DNA of 57,061 nucleotides, taken from the NCBI GenBank assembly GCA_026399515.1, contig JAPLQT010000019.1:1-57061 (forward strand), given 5' to 3'. The notes below the pieces were generated by a model, which worked only from the letters and a program-made list of their open reading frames with translations, did no database searches and was not told the DNA's origin. The stretch's first letter is position 1. Every line of letters starts with the position of its first letter. Positions 1 through 7,867 of this stretch are shown here, piece by piece. Source of the DNA: Pseudomonadota bacterium (GTDB taxonomy: Bacteria > Pseudomonadota > Gammaproteobacteria > Burkholderiales > Rhodocyclaceae). A program made the position numbers and the translations under genes.

Positions 1-229
1 CCTCCGGGAAGATATATACGTTCTGACCGTCGAAACTTGGTTCTTCGCGGTCCATCCGGGCGGCCAAGGGAGCGAAATGCTCAGTGGCAATCGCATGGGC
101 CGTGTCGAGGATCGCGTCGAACGCTGGGCGGTCATAATCGGCATAGCGCGGATGGCGGCAAAGCTCATCTGCCTGTAGCAGTTCATACAGCAGGAAATCG
201 AGATCGCGACGGTTGACGAAGTCGGACAT
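1..229 (-). CDS. Acyl-CoA dehydrogenase, N-terminal part (cut by window edge)
   Basis: Only the first 76 residues lie in the window; the gene runs off the left edge. The translation begins MSDFVNRRDLDFLLYELL and continues through LCRHPRYADYD and a helix ending HFAPLAARMD. This matches the short N-terminal extension typical of the larger (about 600-residue) FAD-dependent acyl-CoA dehydrogenases that carry an extra C-terminal domain. Such enzymes oxidise an acyl-CoA to the 2-enoyl-CoA in the cytoplasm. The ATG lies 2 bases after the stop of the upstream thiolase, so the two are almost certainly co-transcribed and translationally coupled. FAD-binding and catalytic residues are outside the window, so substrate range cannot be judged. 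Confidence 0.8.
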   Translation of the reverse strand, partial: MSDFVNRRDLDFLLYELLQADELCRHPRYADYDRPAFDAILDTAHAIATEHFAPLAARMDREEPSFDGQNVYIFPE

Positions 230-231
230 CT

Positions 232-1416
232 TCAGGCGATCTCGAACAAGCCTGCCATGCCCATGCCGCCGCCGATGCACATGGTCACAACCACGAACCT
301 GGCGCCACGCCGCCGGCCCTCGATCAGGGCATGGCCCGCCATGCGCGAGCCGCTCATGCCGAACGGATGGCCCATGGCGATCGCTCCGCCATTGACGTTG
401 AGCAACTCGTCGGGAATACCGAGAAAATCACGACAGGAAATAACCTGTACCGCGAAGGCTTCGTTCAACTCCCAAAGTCCGATGTCGTCCATCGTCAGTC
501 CGTTGCGCTGTAGCAGCTTGGGAATGGCGTAAATCGGCCCGATGCCCATCTCGTCCGGCTCGCATCCGGCGACCACCATGCCGCGATAAATGCCCAGCGG
601 ATCGATATTGCGTTGTTCCGCGAGCTTTGCATCCATGACCACACAAGCCGAGGCCCCGTCCGAAAGCTGGCTGGCGTTTCCGGCGGTGATGCAGGCACCC
701 TCACCCTGCACAGGGTGCAGCGCGAGCAATCCTTCAAGTGTCGTGTCCGGCCGTCCGCACTCGTCCCGTTCAGCAATGACCTGTTTCGGGGAACTCGCAC
801 CCGTGGTCTTGTCGGTGACTTGCATAACAGTCTGTAGCGGGACGATTTCATCGTCGAATTTGCCCGCGGCCTGGGCGGAGGCCATGCGCTGCTGGCTCTG
901 CAAGCTATAGTGGTCCTGCGCCTCGCGGCCGATGTGGTAACGCTTCGCCACTACTTCGGCCGTGTCTATCATTGCGGCGTAATAGGCCGGCTTGTGTTGC
1001 ATGACGGTCTGGTCGTGCAGGTGGTGCACATTCATGTGCGGGCCCTGGACCAGGCTGATGGTCTCGACGCCACCCGCCACGATCACCGGAACGCGGTCGA
1101 CCACGATGCGTTGTGCAGCCATGGAAATAGTCTGCAAACCGGACGAGCAGAAGCGATTGACCGTTCCGCCCGCCACCGAAATCGGCAATCCCGCCCAAAT
1201 GACACATTGGCGTGCGATGTTGTAGCCCGTGGCGCCCTCGGGCGCGGCGCAGCCCATCAGGACATCCTCGACTTCGGCGGGGTCGATATTCGCCCGCGCA
1301 ACGGCATGTTTGACGGCATGTCCGCCCAGCGCCGCTCCATGAGTGTCGTTGAAGGAACCGCGATAGGCCTTGCCGATAGCCGTCCGCGCCGTCGAAATCA
1401 CCACCGCTTCCCTCAC
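232..1416 (-). CDS. Acetyl-CoA C-acyltransferase (thiolase)
   Basis: A 394-residue thiolase, normal length for the family, that would cleave 3-ketoacyl-CoA with CoA in beta-oxidation (or run in reverse). The nucleophilic cysteine is in [11 protein letters not shown] near residue 90; the C-terminal catalytic His and Cys are in [14 protein letters not shown] and MCIGGGMG. I chose the GTG at 1416 because AAGGAG lies 6 bases upstream and the family motif [15 protein letters not shown] follows at once; a TTG at 1440 would add eight non-conserved residues. It precedes an acyl-CoA dehydrogenase by 2 bases, so the pair forms a fatty acid or side-chain beta-oxidation unit. Expression is probably controlled at the repeat-flanked promoter at 1451-1492. 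It could equally be named fadA- or fadI-like; the substrate is unknown. Confidence 0.9.
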   Translation of the reverse strand: MREAVVISTARTAIGKAYRGSFNDTHGAALGGHAVKHAVARANIDPAEVEDVLMGCAAPEGATGYNIARQCVIWAGLPISVAGGTVNRFCSSGLQTISMAAQRIVVDRVPVIVAGGVETISLVQGPHMNVHHLHDQTVMQHKPAYYAAMIDTAEVVAKRYHIGREAQDHYSLQSQQRMASAQAAGKFDDEIVPLQTVMQVTDKTTGASSPKQVIAERDECGRPDTTLEGLLALHPVQGEGACITAGNASQLSDGASACVVMDAKLAEQRNIDPLGIYRGMVVAGCEPDEMGIGPIYAIPKLLQRNGLTMDDIGLWELNEAFAVQVISCRDFLGIPDELLNVNGGAIAMGHPFGMSGSRMAGHALIEGRRRGARFVVVTMCIGGGMGMAGLFEIA

Positions 1417-1450
1417 CAGATACTCCTTGCGACCGTTCAAACATCGAAGT

Positions 1451-1492
1451 GTTACTGATGGGTATAATATGTTACCGTTGGGTATCAGTCAA
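1451..1492 (-). promoter_or_regulatory. Sigma70 promoter of the thiolase operon with tandem operator-like repeats
   Basis: Read on the minus strand, TTGACT (1492-1487) is followed by exactly 17 bases and TATTAT (1469-1464), a near-consensus -35/-10 pair 48 bases upstream of the thiolase GTG. On the plus strand a 15-base direct repeat, GTTACTGATGGGTAT (1451-1465) and GTTACCGTTGGGTAT (1471-1485), agrees at 13 of 15 positions with a 20-bp period, so both copies sit on the same helix face and cover the -10 and spacer. Such overlap is expected for a repressor; no candidate regulator gene is adjacent. The promoter call is strong; the repressor role is inference. Confidence 0.7.
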
Positions 1493-1557
1493 CCGGTTTT
1501 CGAGATGGCAGGCAGAACGATCCGCTTGCTTGGGGATATTCATTACAGGAGGCAATG

Positions 1558-2385
1558 ATGCGCATCTATATATCGGCGGACATCGAAGGAGTGGCGGGTG
1601 TCGTTTCCCTGCACCAGCTCATTCCCGGCGAATTCGAATACGAACGGGCGCGTGACTGGATGACCGCTGAAGTCGATGCCGCCTGTCAGGCGGCGTTTAG
1701 CTCCGGTGTCGAGGAAGTCGTCGTCAGCGATTCCCACGGCAACGGCGAGAACATCAAGCTTGAAAGGCTAACCGGCAATGTCCGGCTGGTCCGCTCGTGG
1801 CCCAGGCCGCTGTTGATGATGCAGGGAATAGACAGGGGCTCGTTCGACGCGGCGGCCTTCATCGGCTACCATGCCGGTGGCCATTCCGGCAATGGAGTGT
1901 TGTCCCACACGATGAGCAGCGGCAAGCTAAGATCGATCCGTTTCAATGGCGAGTTTGTGTCGGAGTTCGACATGAACCGATTACTTGCCGCGGAGTTTTA
2001 CGTGCCCGTGATCATGGGTTCGGGTGACAACGTCCTGGCTGAGGATGTTACACGGCGTTATCCGGGTGTGGAGTTCGCCACCACCAAATGGACGGAGGGA
2101 TCGATATGGGCCGAAACCTTGACTCTGGAGGCGTCATGCGCACTGATCTCGGAAAAAATGACCAAAGCCATTGCCAACTTGAAACACGCCGCGCTACCCA
2201 CACCGATTGGTCCCGTCACGATTGAAATTGATTTCGCCCGAAAAATTATTGCGGAGGTGTTCTGCTACATGCCCGATATAAGGCGATCAGGCCCATTTAC
2301 CGTCGAAGCGGAGTTCCCGGACATGGTTGCCACCATGCGTTTCCTGGCATTCGTGCTGTTTGGCCTGAACCCATTCGCTAGCTAG
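1558..2385 (+). CDS. M55 family D-aminopeptidase (DppA-like)
   Basis: A 275-residue protein matching DppA-type zinc D-aminopeptidases (usually about 274 residues), which release N-terminal D-amino acids from peptides such as D-Ala-D-Ala and act in the cytoplasm as ring-shaped decamers. The N-terminus MRIYISADIEGVAGV carries the family's Asp-x-Glu metal ligands; VVVSDSHGNGENI and FIGYHAGGHSGNGVLSHT are the other metal/active-site segments. Two adjacent ATGs are possible; the second (1558) has AGGAGG 5 bases upstream, the first only 2, so the second is preferred. It is divergent from the thiolase and stands alone; no dipeptide permease genes follow, unlike the Bacillus dpp operon. A role in cell-wall peptide salvage is inference. 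Confidence 0.85.
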   Translation: MRIYISADIEGVAGVVSLHQLIPGEFEYERARDWMTAEVDAACQAAFSSGVEEVVVSDSHGNGENIKLERLTGNVRLVRSWPRPLLMMQGIDRGSFDAAAFIGYHAGGHSGNGVLSHTMSSGKLRSIRFNGEFVSEFDMNRLLAAEFYVPVIMGSGDNVLAEDVTRRYPGVEFATTKWTEGSIWAETLTLEASCALISEKMTKAIANLKHAALPTPIGPVTIEIDFARKIIAEVFCYMPDIRRSGPFTVEAEFPDMVATMRFLAFVLFGLNPFAS

Positions 2386-2507
2386 GAAAACCCGAACCTC
2401 GGCTCGAGAAGGCGGGAGCGATCTCGCTGCCGAGGATTTCCGGTCGCCACTGCCCGGCGTGCTTACCACGTCTCGGATGACGTCCGGCATCATCTGGATA
2501 TTCGTGA

Positions 2508-3083
2508 TCAGGCGGTATTCTTCCAGCGCCGCGATTCGAACATCGCATCGAGCGGCGTGTGAAAGAGATGATTGGTGTAATTGCTGAGCGTCTTCACCGA
2601 GATGGCGAGCACGATACCGAGAATATGCCGATCTTCATGGCCGGCGGCGAGAAATGCTTCCGCGTCGGCGCTACTCGGCAGGCCGCGACTAGCCACCATG
2701 ATCCGCGTAAACTCGGCAAGCGCCTGCAACTTGGCGTTGGGAATGGGACGGCCATCCCGCATGGCATCGGTGACCTCCGGGGGCACACCGGACTTCTTGT
2801 CGGCGATGAAGCTATGGGCCGCGACGCAGTATTCGCAGCCATTCTCGCGACTGATCGCGAGGAAGATGATTTCCTGCTCCTGCGTGGAAAAACCCGACTG
2901 GCCGCGAAACGCCGCATAGCCATGGAGGTAGGTATCCAGCAGGCCCGGTAAATGCACCATCCGGGCGTACATGTTGGGGATGACTCCGACTTGGGCGAGC
3001 GCTTTTTCGAGCACGGGCTTTGCATCCGCGCCGGCGTTGTCCAGGGTTTGCGGTGGAAGAGTGATTTGATATTCGGCCAGCAT
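2508..3083 (-). CDS. AhpD-like / carboxymuconolactone decarboxylase family protein
   Basis: A 191-residue protein of the AhpD-like all-helical fold. The redox motif CEYCVAAH (Cys83, Cys86, His90) is the CxxC-x3-H signature of alkylhydroperoxidase AhpD, following an ISRENG segment typical of the superfamily. Members with this motif usually reduce peroxides or thiol partners. The gene follows the membrane redoxin by 39 bases with AGGAG 6 bases before ATG, so the two form an operon. A joint peroxide-reduction role is inferred from context, because AhpD-type proteins can recycle peroxiredoxins. It lacks the length and residues expected of a true gamma-carboxymuconolactone decarboxylase. Confidence 0.8.
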   Translation of the reverse strand: MLAEYQITLPPQTLDNAGADAKPVLEKALAQVGVIPNMYARMVHLPGLLDTYLHGYAAFRGQSGFSTQEQEIIFLAISRENGCEYCVAAHSFIADKKSGVPPEVTDAMRDGRPIPNAKLQALAEFTRIMVASRGLPSSADAEAFLAAGHEDRHILGIVLAISVKTLSNYTNHLFHTPLDAMFESRRWKNTA

Positions 3084-3122
3084 GTGAATCTCCTATGTAG
3101 GTAATAAGCGAGAAGGGAGTCT

Positions 3123-3992
3123 TTAACTTGCGGATAGGACGAGATGATGACGGCGCAATATTTCCAGGTAGGTGTCCGGCTCCGGACGGATGCGGTAGTT
3201 GTCGGTCTGGTGCGTCCACAGCACTTTGCCATCCCGGCCGGTGATGATGACCGTCGGCAGGACGGTGTCGTCGTCATAACCGAACATCTGCATGCCCATC
3301 GGCGTGCCGTTAAGGTTCTCGATGGCGAGGGCTCGGGCGGCGACGTTGCCCGTGTCGGTCAGGAAGTCGAAGTCTACGGCGTACTTTTTCGCCAACTCGA
3401 TGGTGTTGTCGTGGGGTTGGGGAGAAATCAGCGCGACGCGGACGCCGAGAGCGCCGAGATCGCGATAGCGGGCGGCCAACTCCTTGATCTGGGCCATGCA
3501 TAGGGGGCACCAGTTACCGCGAAAAAATATCAGGATCGCCGGCTTGTCGGTCAACTGCGCCGAGGTTACCGACGCGCCGCTGGCGTTCTTGAGTACGAAA
3601 TGCGGCAAGGCGGCACCCACCTTCAACCTGGCGCTCGGCTGGCGCCCGCCAAAAGTCGAGAACCAATAGGCGTACAGCAGGAAACCCAACCACGCGCTTA
3701 CCGCCAGGATCGGCGCGACCACGGAGGTGCCCTGTCCGAGCCAGGCCCACGCCGCAAGGCCGACACCGATCGCGCCGAGGAAGTTCGGCAAAGGGAAATG
3801 GGCACTGGTGCGCGCCGTGTTCTTGAGCATCATCAGCCACGTGATGATCGCCAAGAGCGGGCCGGTGGTCAGTACCACGCCGCCCCATGCAACAGGGTTT
3901 TCGCTCTGATAGAGCATCCAGCCGGCATATCCGGCAACGCCCATCAGCAGCATCATATAGTTGCTGATGAATATCGATTTGAGCATGTTCAT
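3123..3992 (-). CDS. Membrane-anchored peroxiredoxin-like (AhpC/TSA) protein
   Basis: A 289-residue fusion. Residues 1-112 contain about four hydrophobic segments (roughly 8-28, 36-56, 70-88 and 92-112). Residues 120-285 form a thioredoxin-fold redoxin domain with FFRGNWCPLCMAQIKEL; Cys162 and Cys165 form a CPLC motif, placed as in the GNWCPxC subgroup of peroxiredoxin-like proteins. Later segments LISPQPHDN, FLTDTGNVA and PTVIITGRDGKVLW continue the fold. The redoxin domain most likely lies on one face of the cytoplasmic membrane; the side cannot be told from sequence alone. The start ATG has GGAG upstream. The gene heads a two-gene operon with the AhpD-like protein and is divergent from an AraC-type regulator that probably controls it. 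Confidence 0.75.
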   Translation of the reverse strand: MNMLKSIFISNYMMLLMGVAGYAGWMLYQSENPVAWGGVVLTTGPLLAIITWLMMLKNTARTSAHFPLPNFLGAIGVGLAAWAWLGQGTSVVAPILAVSAWLGFLLYAYWFSTFGGRQPSARLKVGAALPHFVLKNASGASVTSAQLTDKPAILIFFRGNWCPLCMAQIKELAARYRDLGALGVRVALISPQPHDNTIELAKKYAVDFDFLTDTGNVAARALAIENLNGTPMGMQMFGYDDDTVLPTVIITGRDGKVLWTHQTDNYRIRPEPDTYLEILRRHHLVLSAS

Positions 3993-4021
3993 ACGATCTC
4001 CAATTTCTTGAATGAGTGGGT

Positions 4022-4052
4022 ATTGAAACTTTCAGCGAACCATTGCAACTTT
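4022..4052. promoter_or_regulatory. Tandem direct repeat, probable AraC-type operator
   Basis: In the gap between the divergent redoxin and AraC-type genes, ATTGAAACTTT (4022-4032) and ATTGCAACTTT (4042-4052) match at 10 of 11 positions with a 20-bp period. On the redoxin strand the distal copy contains TTGCAA, which is 17 bases upstream of CAATAC, a weak -10. Two direct half-sites two helical turns apart, touching the -35 of a promoter with a poor -10, is the usual layout for AraC-family activators. Binding by the neighbouring regulator is inference. Confidence 0.5.
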
Positions 4053-4195
4053 TTCGGTGCCATCTGGTAGGCTGGGTAAAGCGCGCTGCTTAGGCTGCGG
4101 ACATCCAGCACCGAAGGCGCGAGAATAGGGATTTCCGGATACCCTGCCCATGCTTGGGACTCCGGAATTTGTGTGCGTTAATCCGGGAGGATGTT

Positions 4196-5083
4196 TTGGA
4201 TTCCTTGACTTCGTTCGCAAATGGCCTGAACTTGCGGGCACGGCTGGCTTATGCGGGCGGCGTTTGCGGCCGCTGGTTGATGGACCACAACTCCGACAAG
4301 TCCATCTGGTTTCATCTGCTCGGCAAAGGCAAGGGTTGGGTGCACACGCCTGCCTGGCAGACCCCACTAGAGTTGGAGGATGGCGACCTGATCCTGTTCA
4401 TGCCGCATGCCGCCAGGCACTTTCTTTCCTACAGCAGGGATCATCTGCCCAGCGACATGACCGCCGCCAGCACCACAAACTGGGAGGAGGGTGAAGCAGG
4501 GTTTGTTTGCGGGGAATTCGAACTGGGTATGCCGCAATCGCTATCCTGTTTATGGCGCGCCTTGCCCGCTGAAATCGTCATCCGGAAATCCCGGGCAGGG
4601 GCAAGCCTGGCGCGATTGATCGAGATTGTCATCGGCGAATCATCCGGCCGGCGGTTCGGTAGCGACTCGGTGGTCGAACGCTTATGCGACAGCCTGTTCG
4701 TCCTGGTGGTACGGCATTGCATCGAAGAAAATCTGGTCCATCAAGGCGTATTCGCCGCGATGCAGGACCGCCGGCTGGCAACGGTGCTCGACCTGATGCA
4801 TCGCGAACCATGGCAGCCCTGGACGATCGCCACGCTCTGTTCGCGCGGGGGAATGTCCAAGACTGTCCTGTCGGAAAAGTTCGCCGCCCTGCTGGGCACT
4901 TCGCCCATCGACTACCTGGGTAGCTGGCGCATGCAGATCGCGGCCCGCTGGCTGAAGGAGTCCGGCATGACCATCGAGCGTGTGGCGGAGCGCTGCGGCT
5001 ACGACTCGGCACCTGCCTTCAGCAAGGCCTTCAAGCGTTCCTTCGGAGTTTCTCCCGGCGCCTATCGCCGCGACTTGAAGTAA
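4196..5083 (+). CDS. AraC family transcriptional regulator with cupin-type sensor domain
   Basis: A 295-residue regulator. The N-terminal half (about 1-170) matches the cupin-type ligand domain of the AraC_binding/Cupin_6 class, with IWFHLLGKGKGWV and LELEDGDLILFMPHAARH. The C-terminal half (about 195-295) has the two helix-turn-helix units: WTIATLCSRGGMSKTVLSEKF and MTIERVAERCGYDSAPAFSKAFKR. I chose TTG at 4196 because GGGAGG ends 5 bases upstream and the resulting MDSLTSFANGLNLRA start fits the family; an upstream TTG at 4154 would add 14 unconserved residues. It is divergent from the redoxin/AhpD operon, which is its likely target. Regulators of this subgroup often respond to small hydrophobic or aldehyde-type inducers; the inducer here is unknown. 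Confidence 0.85.
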   Translation: MDSLTSFANGLNLRARLAYAGGVCGRWLMDHNSDKSIWFHLLGKGKGWVHTPAWQTPLELEDGDLILFMPHAARHFLSYSRDHLPSDMTAASTTNWEEGEAGFVCGEFELGMPQSLSCLWRALPAEIVIRKSRAGASLARLIEIVIGESSGRRFGSDSVVERLCDSLFVLVVRHCIEENLVHQGVFAAMQDRRLATVLDLMHREPWQPWTIATLCSRGGMSKTVLSEKFAALLGTSPIDYLGSWRMQIAARWLKESGMTIERVAERCGYDSAPAFSKAFKRSFGVSPGAYRRDLK

Positions 5084-5144
5084 TTACCTCTTTCGGTTGT
5101 GACCCGAATGCACGTCGCCCATCGCATCAAGAGTCCATCGTAAC

Positions 5145-5166
5145 GGCGAAATCCGGATCCTTCGCC
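5145..5166. repeat. Inverted repeat downstream of the AraC-type gene
   Basis: GGCGAA (5145-5150) pairs with TTCGCC (5161-5166) around a 10-base loop that itself contains the palindrome ATCCGGAT. It lies 61 bases after the regulator stop and could act as a transcript end structure, but no T-run follows on either strand, so a terminator is not claimed. The rest of the gap to 5276 shows no gene. Confidence 0.35.
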
Positions 5167-5276
5167 AAAATTGACCTGGTAGCCATCATCAACGGTAGAA
5201 TATCGCACAAGATGAATTTTCGCTGCATCAGCCGTCTGTAGAGACTAAATTCATCGAATCAATAACTAGGTAGCTG

Positions 5277-6221
5277 ATGGCGGATTTGACTCCATCTGTC
5301 GATAGTTCGGCTCCAGAACTTCGCTTTCAAAAAAAATCCATGCCGACCCTGCAACTCTTTGCGATCTGCGTCCTGATTTGGGGTTCGACGTGGATAGCCA
5401 TCACTTTTCAACTTGGCGACGTCGCCCCGGAAATGTCCGTAGGCTACCGTTTTTTATTGGCTTCGGCGGTTTTGTTTGTCTATTGCCGCTGGCGCAAGCT
5501 CTCGCTTTCCTTCAAGCTCAAACAACACCTTGATTTCGCGATGCTCGGTGTATCAATGTTTTGCGTGAGCTATGTATTTGTTTACTACGCTGAAACCTAT
5601 ATCGTATCGGGCATGGTCGCGGTCGGATATTCCGCGAGCCCGATGATTAATATGCTGGCTTCGAGAGTGTTTTTTGGCACCAAGATGACCGCTCGGGTCG
5701 CAATCGCGGCTTTTCTCGGCGTGGCAGGCATCGTGTGCGTATTCTGGCCCGAGTTTGGAAAGCTTTCAGTGAGTCGAAATGCGGTTTTAGGTAGTTTGCT
5801 GACGGTGCTCTCGGTACTCGCATCCTCGGCGGGTAGCATGGTCGCCACACGAAACCAGAAGCTGGGCTACCTCACGTGGAGCAGCATGGCATGGGGCATG
5901 TTATATGGAGGTTCGTTGGCTTTATTGATCGGAATGGCGATGGGGCAATCCTTCACGTTCTTGTTCTCCGGTGCTTATGTGCTCTCACTGGTTTATCTCT
6001 CGTTGTTTGGTTCAATCGTCACCTTCGGCTGTTACCTCACTCTGATAGAGCGGATCGGTCCTGCCAGAACTGCCTACATAGGCGTAATGGTGCCGATTTT
6101 CGCTTTGGTCATTTCCTTCTTTTTCGAAAAATTCGCGTGGGTTTGGCTTACCACGATCGGTGTGGCCTTGTCGGTGATAGGCAACATCGTGATGCTACGT
6201 CCGGTCAAGAATCAGGCGTGA
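5277..6221 (+). CDS. DMT superfamily (EamA) transporter
   Basis: A 314-residue inner-membrane protein with about ten hydrophobic segments in two homologous halves, the hallmark of 10-TMS drug/metabolite exporters such as EamA and RhtA. Segments LQLFAICVLIWGSTWIAI and PEMSVGYRFLLASAVLFVY form the first EamA repeat, and YLSLFGSIVTFGCYLTLIERIGPAR belongs to the second. The first 24 residues are polar and probably cytoplasmic. These proteins export amino acids, drugs or metabolites by proton exchange, but substrate cannot be predicted from sequence. AGG precedes the ATG. It stands between the AraC-type gene and a small unknown gene, with no clear operon partner. Confidence 0.85.
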   Translation: MADLTPSVDSSAPELRFQKKSMPTLQLFAICVLIWGSTWIAITFQLGDVAPEMSVGYRFLLASAVLFVYCRWRKLSLSFKLKQHLDFAMLGVSMFCVSYVFVYYAETYIVSGMVAVGYSASPMINMLASRVFFGTKMTARVAIAAFLGVAGIVCVFWPEFGKLSVSRNAVLGSLLTVLSVLASSAGSMVATRNQKLGYLTWSSMAWGMLYGGSLALLIGMAMGQSFTFLFSGAYVLSLVYLSLFGSIVTFGCYLTLIERIGPARTAYIGVMVPIFALVISFFFEKFAWVWLTTIGVALSVIGNIVMLRPVKNQA

Positions 6222-6366
6222 CCACTTTTCACCGCTCTACCTGAATGTCAAAAGGATCGATTGGACTAAGGGGAGATTTCGATACCTGTTCTGTCGAATG
6301 AAGTATCAATAAAAGGATCAATATTTTGTCAAACTCGTTCAACCAGTACCTCTTCCGGAGATGAAA

Positions 6367-6585
6367 ATGATTATCCAGTCGGTGGAGCTTGTCGCCCTGC
6401 CAAACGCCCCTTCCTATCAGAACAAGATCTATCGTGCCCACATGGATACAGGAGAGGATATCGACTTGTTCCAGCAACATTGGGATGTGGTGTTGCCACC
6501 CGAATCTCTGGTAGGGCTGTCATTGGATGAAGCGAGAAAGCTCCGCACCGAAAAGATGATCGCTGTCGCGGAAGGTTATCACTGA
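6367..6585 (+). CDS. Small hypothetical protein (72 aa)
   Basis: I do not recognise this protein. It starts MIIQSVELVALPNAP and ends in the helical segment SLDEARKLRTEKMIAVAEGYH; it has no signal peptide, membrane segment or cysteine. GGAG lies 6 bases before the ATG at 6367, which I prefer to the ATG at 6361 that directly abuts it. It is 145 bases after the DMT transporter on the same strand, so co-transcription is possible but not shown. Acidic and mixed composition suggests a folded cytosolic protein. Whether it is real rests on the good ribosome binding site and natural-looking codon use. Confidence 0.55.
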   Translation: MIIQSVELVALPNAPSYQNKIYRAHMDTGEDIDLFQQHWDVVLPPESLVGLSLDEARKLRTEKMIAVAEGYH

Positions 6586-6783
6586 GGGACTTGGGGTTCT
6601 TTGTCAGGAAATCCCCGATCAGTTGTGCATCGCGGTAAAGATGCCACGGCACCTGGAAATACAAATTCGCCAGGACCAGTGATATCCTGTTTTTTATCAA
6701 TTGCTTAATCTAATCAACTGGCGCCAAGTCGTGGCGTTATTGATCCTATCCGGTTCCGCTGGTTTGAAGCATTAGGGCTCAGG

Positions 6784-6789
6784 TAGAAT
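6784..6789 (+). promoter_or_regulatory. Candidate -10 element for tRNA-Leu
   Basis: TAGAAT ends 16 bases before the mature tRNA 5' end. A weak -35, TGGTTT, can be placed 18 bases upstream. The remainder of the 220-base gap between the small gene and the tRNA shows no coding signal. Confidence 0.35.
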
Positions 6790-6805
6790 TGCGCAGTTAA
6801 TCCGA

Positions 6806-6894
6806 GCCTGGATGGTGAAATTGGTAGACACAAGGGACTTAAAATCCCTCGACCATAATCGGTCATGCGGGTTCGATTCCCGCTCCAGGCACCA
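6806..6894 (+). tRNA. tRNA-Leu (UAA anticodon)
   Basis: An 89-base class II tRNA with encoded CCA. The acceptor stem GCCTGGA (6806-6812) pairs with TCCAGGC (6884-6890), followed by discriminator A and CCA. The anticodon stem AGGGA (6833-6837)/TCCCT (6845-6849) encloses loop CTTAAAA, giving anticodon TAA at 6840-6842. A long variable arm follows, as in leucine tRNAs, then the T arm GCGGGTTCGATTCCCGC. It reads UUA codons. A -10-like TAGAAT lies at 6784-6789. Confidence 0.97.
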
Positions 6895-7028
6895 GCAGAC
6901 CCAGCATAGCCGGTAGAAACAGACAGGCCGAGCAGAACAGAACTTCATCCGATTAAGATGTTGCTGATGAAATCCTGCCTTATTCCAAACAAACCAGAAC
7001 TCCTTCTCTCCCACAACAATTATTCAAT

Positions 7029-7841
7029 ATGAAATACTTAACCGCTCTACTTTGTTGCTCAATACTCTCTGGTTGCGTGGGGGATGGAAACACTACGCCG
7101 ACCGTCACCGACATTCAGGGGAAGAGCCTCAACTACGGCGTAAGAGCTGAGTTCGACTTTTTTGGAACGTATCTGGACAAAGGGCTAATCGCAAACATCC
7201 CGAATTGCACTGGCCAAGCCCCTGCCTTCATATCACCAGTTCATCAAGTACTTACATGTACTATCGTCGCCGTCGGTGACCTTAATGCCGAGGTCACGGA
7301 TGGAGCGGGTACGGTGATTTTCTCAAAAACCTTCACAATTCCGACGCCACGCGCGGCACTTGTCACTTCACTCGGAAACATTGTCGTGGAACTTGATCCC
7401 ACTAAAGCTCCTTTGGCCGTAAATAATTTCCTGAAGTACGTGCAAAATAGCTACTATTCCGACACGATTTTCCACCGCGTCATCGCCGGATTCGTCATTC
7501 AGGGAGGCGGGTACACGTCGGGATTAGTCTTAAAGCCTGGAACATTCGCTCCGATTTCCCTCGAATCTACGAATGGCTTGTCCAACGTGCGCGGAACGAT
7601 TGCGATGGCGCGAACCACCGATCCCAACTCGGCGACCTCTCAGTTCTACTTTAACCTCGTTGACAACTTTTCACTTGATTACAGGGACATCAGCAACCCC
7701 GGATACGCTGTATTCGGAAAGATTGTCCAGGGCTTGGAGGTCATGGACGCAATCGGTTCTGTTGCCACAGTCTCCCAGAACGGAGTTCCCGACGTCCCTG
7801 CAACTGAAGTCGTCGTGAAAACTGTCCTGAGAATCCGATAG
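7029..7841 (+). CDS. Peptidyl-prolyl cis-trans isomerase, cyclophilin-type lipoprotein
   Basis: A 270-residue exported protein. MKYLTALLCCSILSGC ends in a lipobox (LSGC, Cys16), so the mature protein should be lipid-anchored in the periplasm or outer membrane. Residues about 20-105 form an N-terminal extension with two Cys and no domain I recognise. Residues about 107-268 are a bacterial cyclophilin: VTSLGNIVVELDPTKAP, the active-site block FHRVIAGFVIQGGGYTSG, SATSQFYFNLVDN, and YAVFGKIVQGLEVMDAI. Cyclophilins catalyse proline isomerisation during folding of secreted proteins. The lipid anchor and extension are less common than the simple periplasmic PpiA form. It stands alone, convergent with the hydrogenase operon whose last stop is 26 bases away. 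Confidence 0.85.
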   Translation: MKYLTALLCCSILSGCVGDGNTTPTVTDIQGKSLNYGVRAEFDFFGTYLDKGLIANIPNCTGQAPAFISPVHQVLTCTIVAVGDLNAEVTDGAGTVIFSKTFTIPTPRAALVTSLGNIVVELDPTKAPLAVNNFLKYVQNSYYSDTIFHRVIAGFVIQGGGYTSGLVLKPGTFAPISLESTNGLSNVRGTIAMARTTDPNSATSQFYFNLVDNFSLDYRDISNPGYAVFGKIVQGLEVMDAIGSVATVSQNGVPDVPATEVVVKTVLRIR

Positions 7842-7867
7842 CTCTGTCGGTAGCTTCCCCGATATAG

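Noticed and set aside
910-1458. 182-codon frame opposite the thiolase
   Set aside because: Antisense shadow; the thiolase reading has full catalytic motifs and a good ribosome binding site.
5145-5166. Terminator for the AraC-type gene
   Set aside because: The hairpin has no T-run on either strand, so it is listed only as an inverted repeat.
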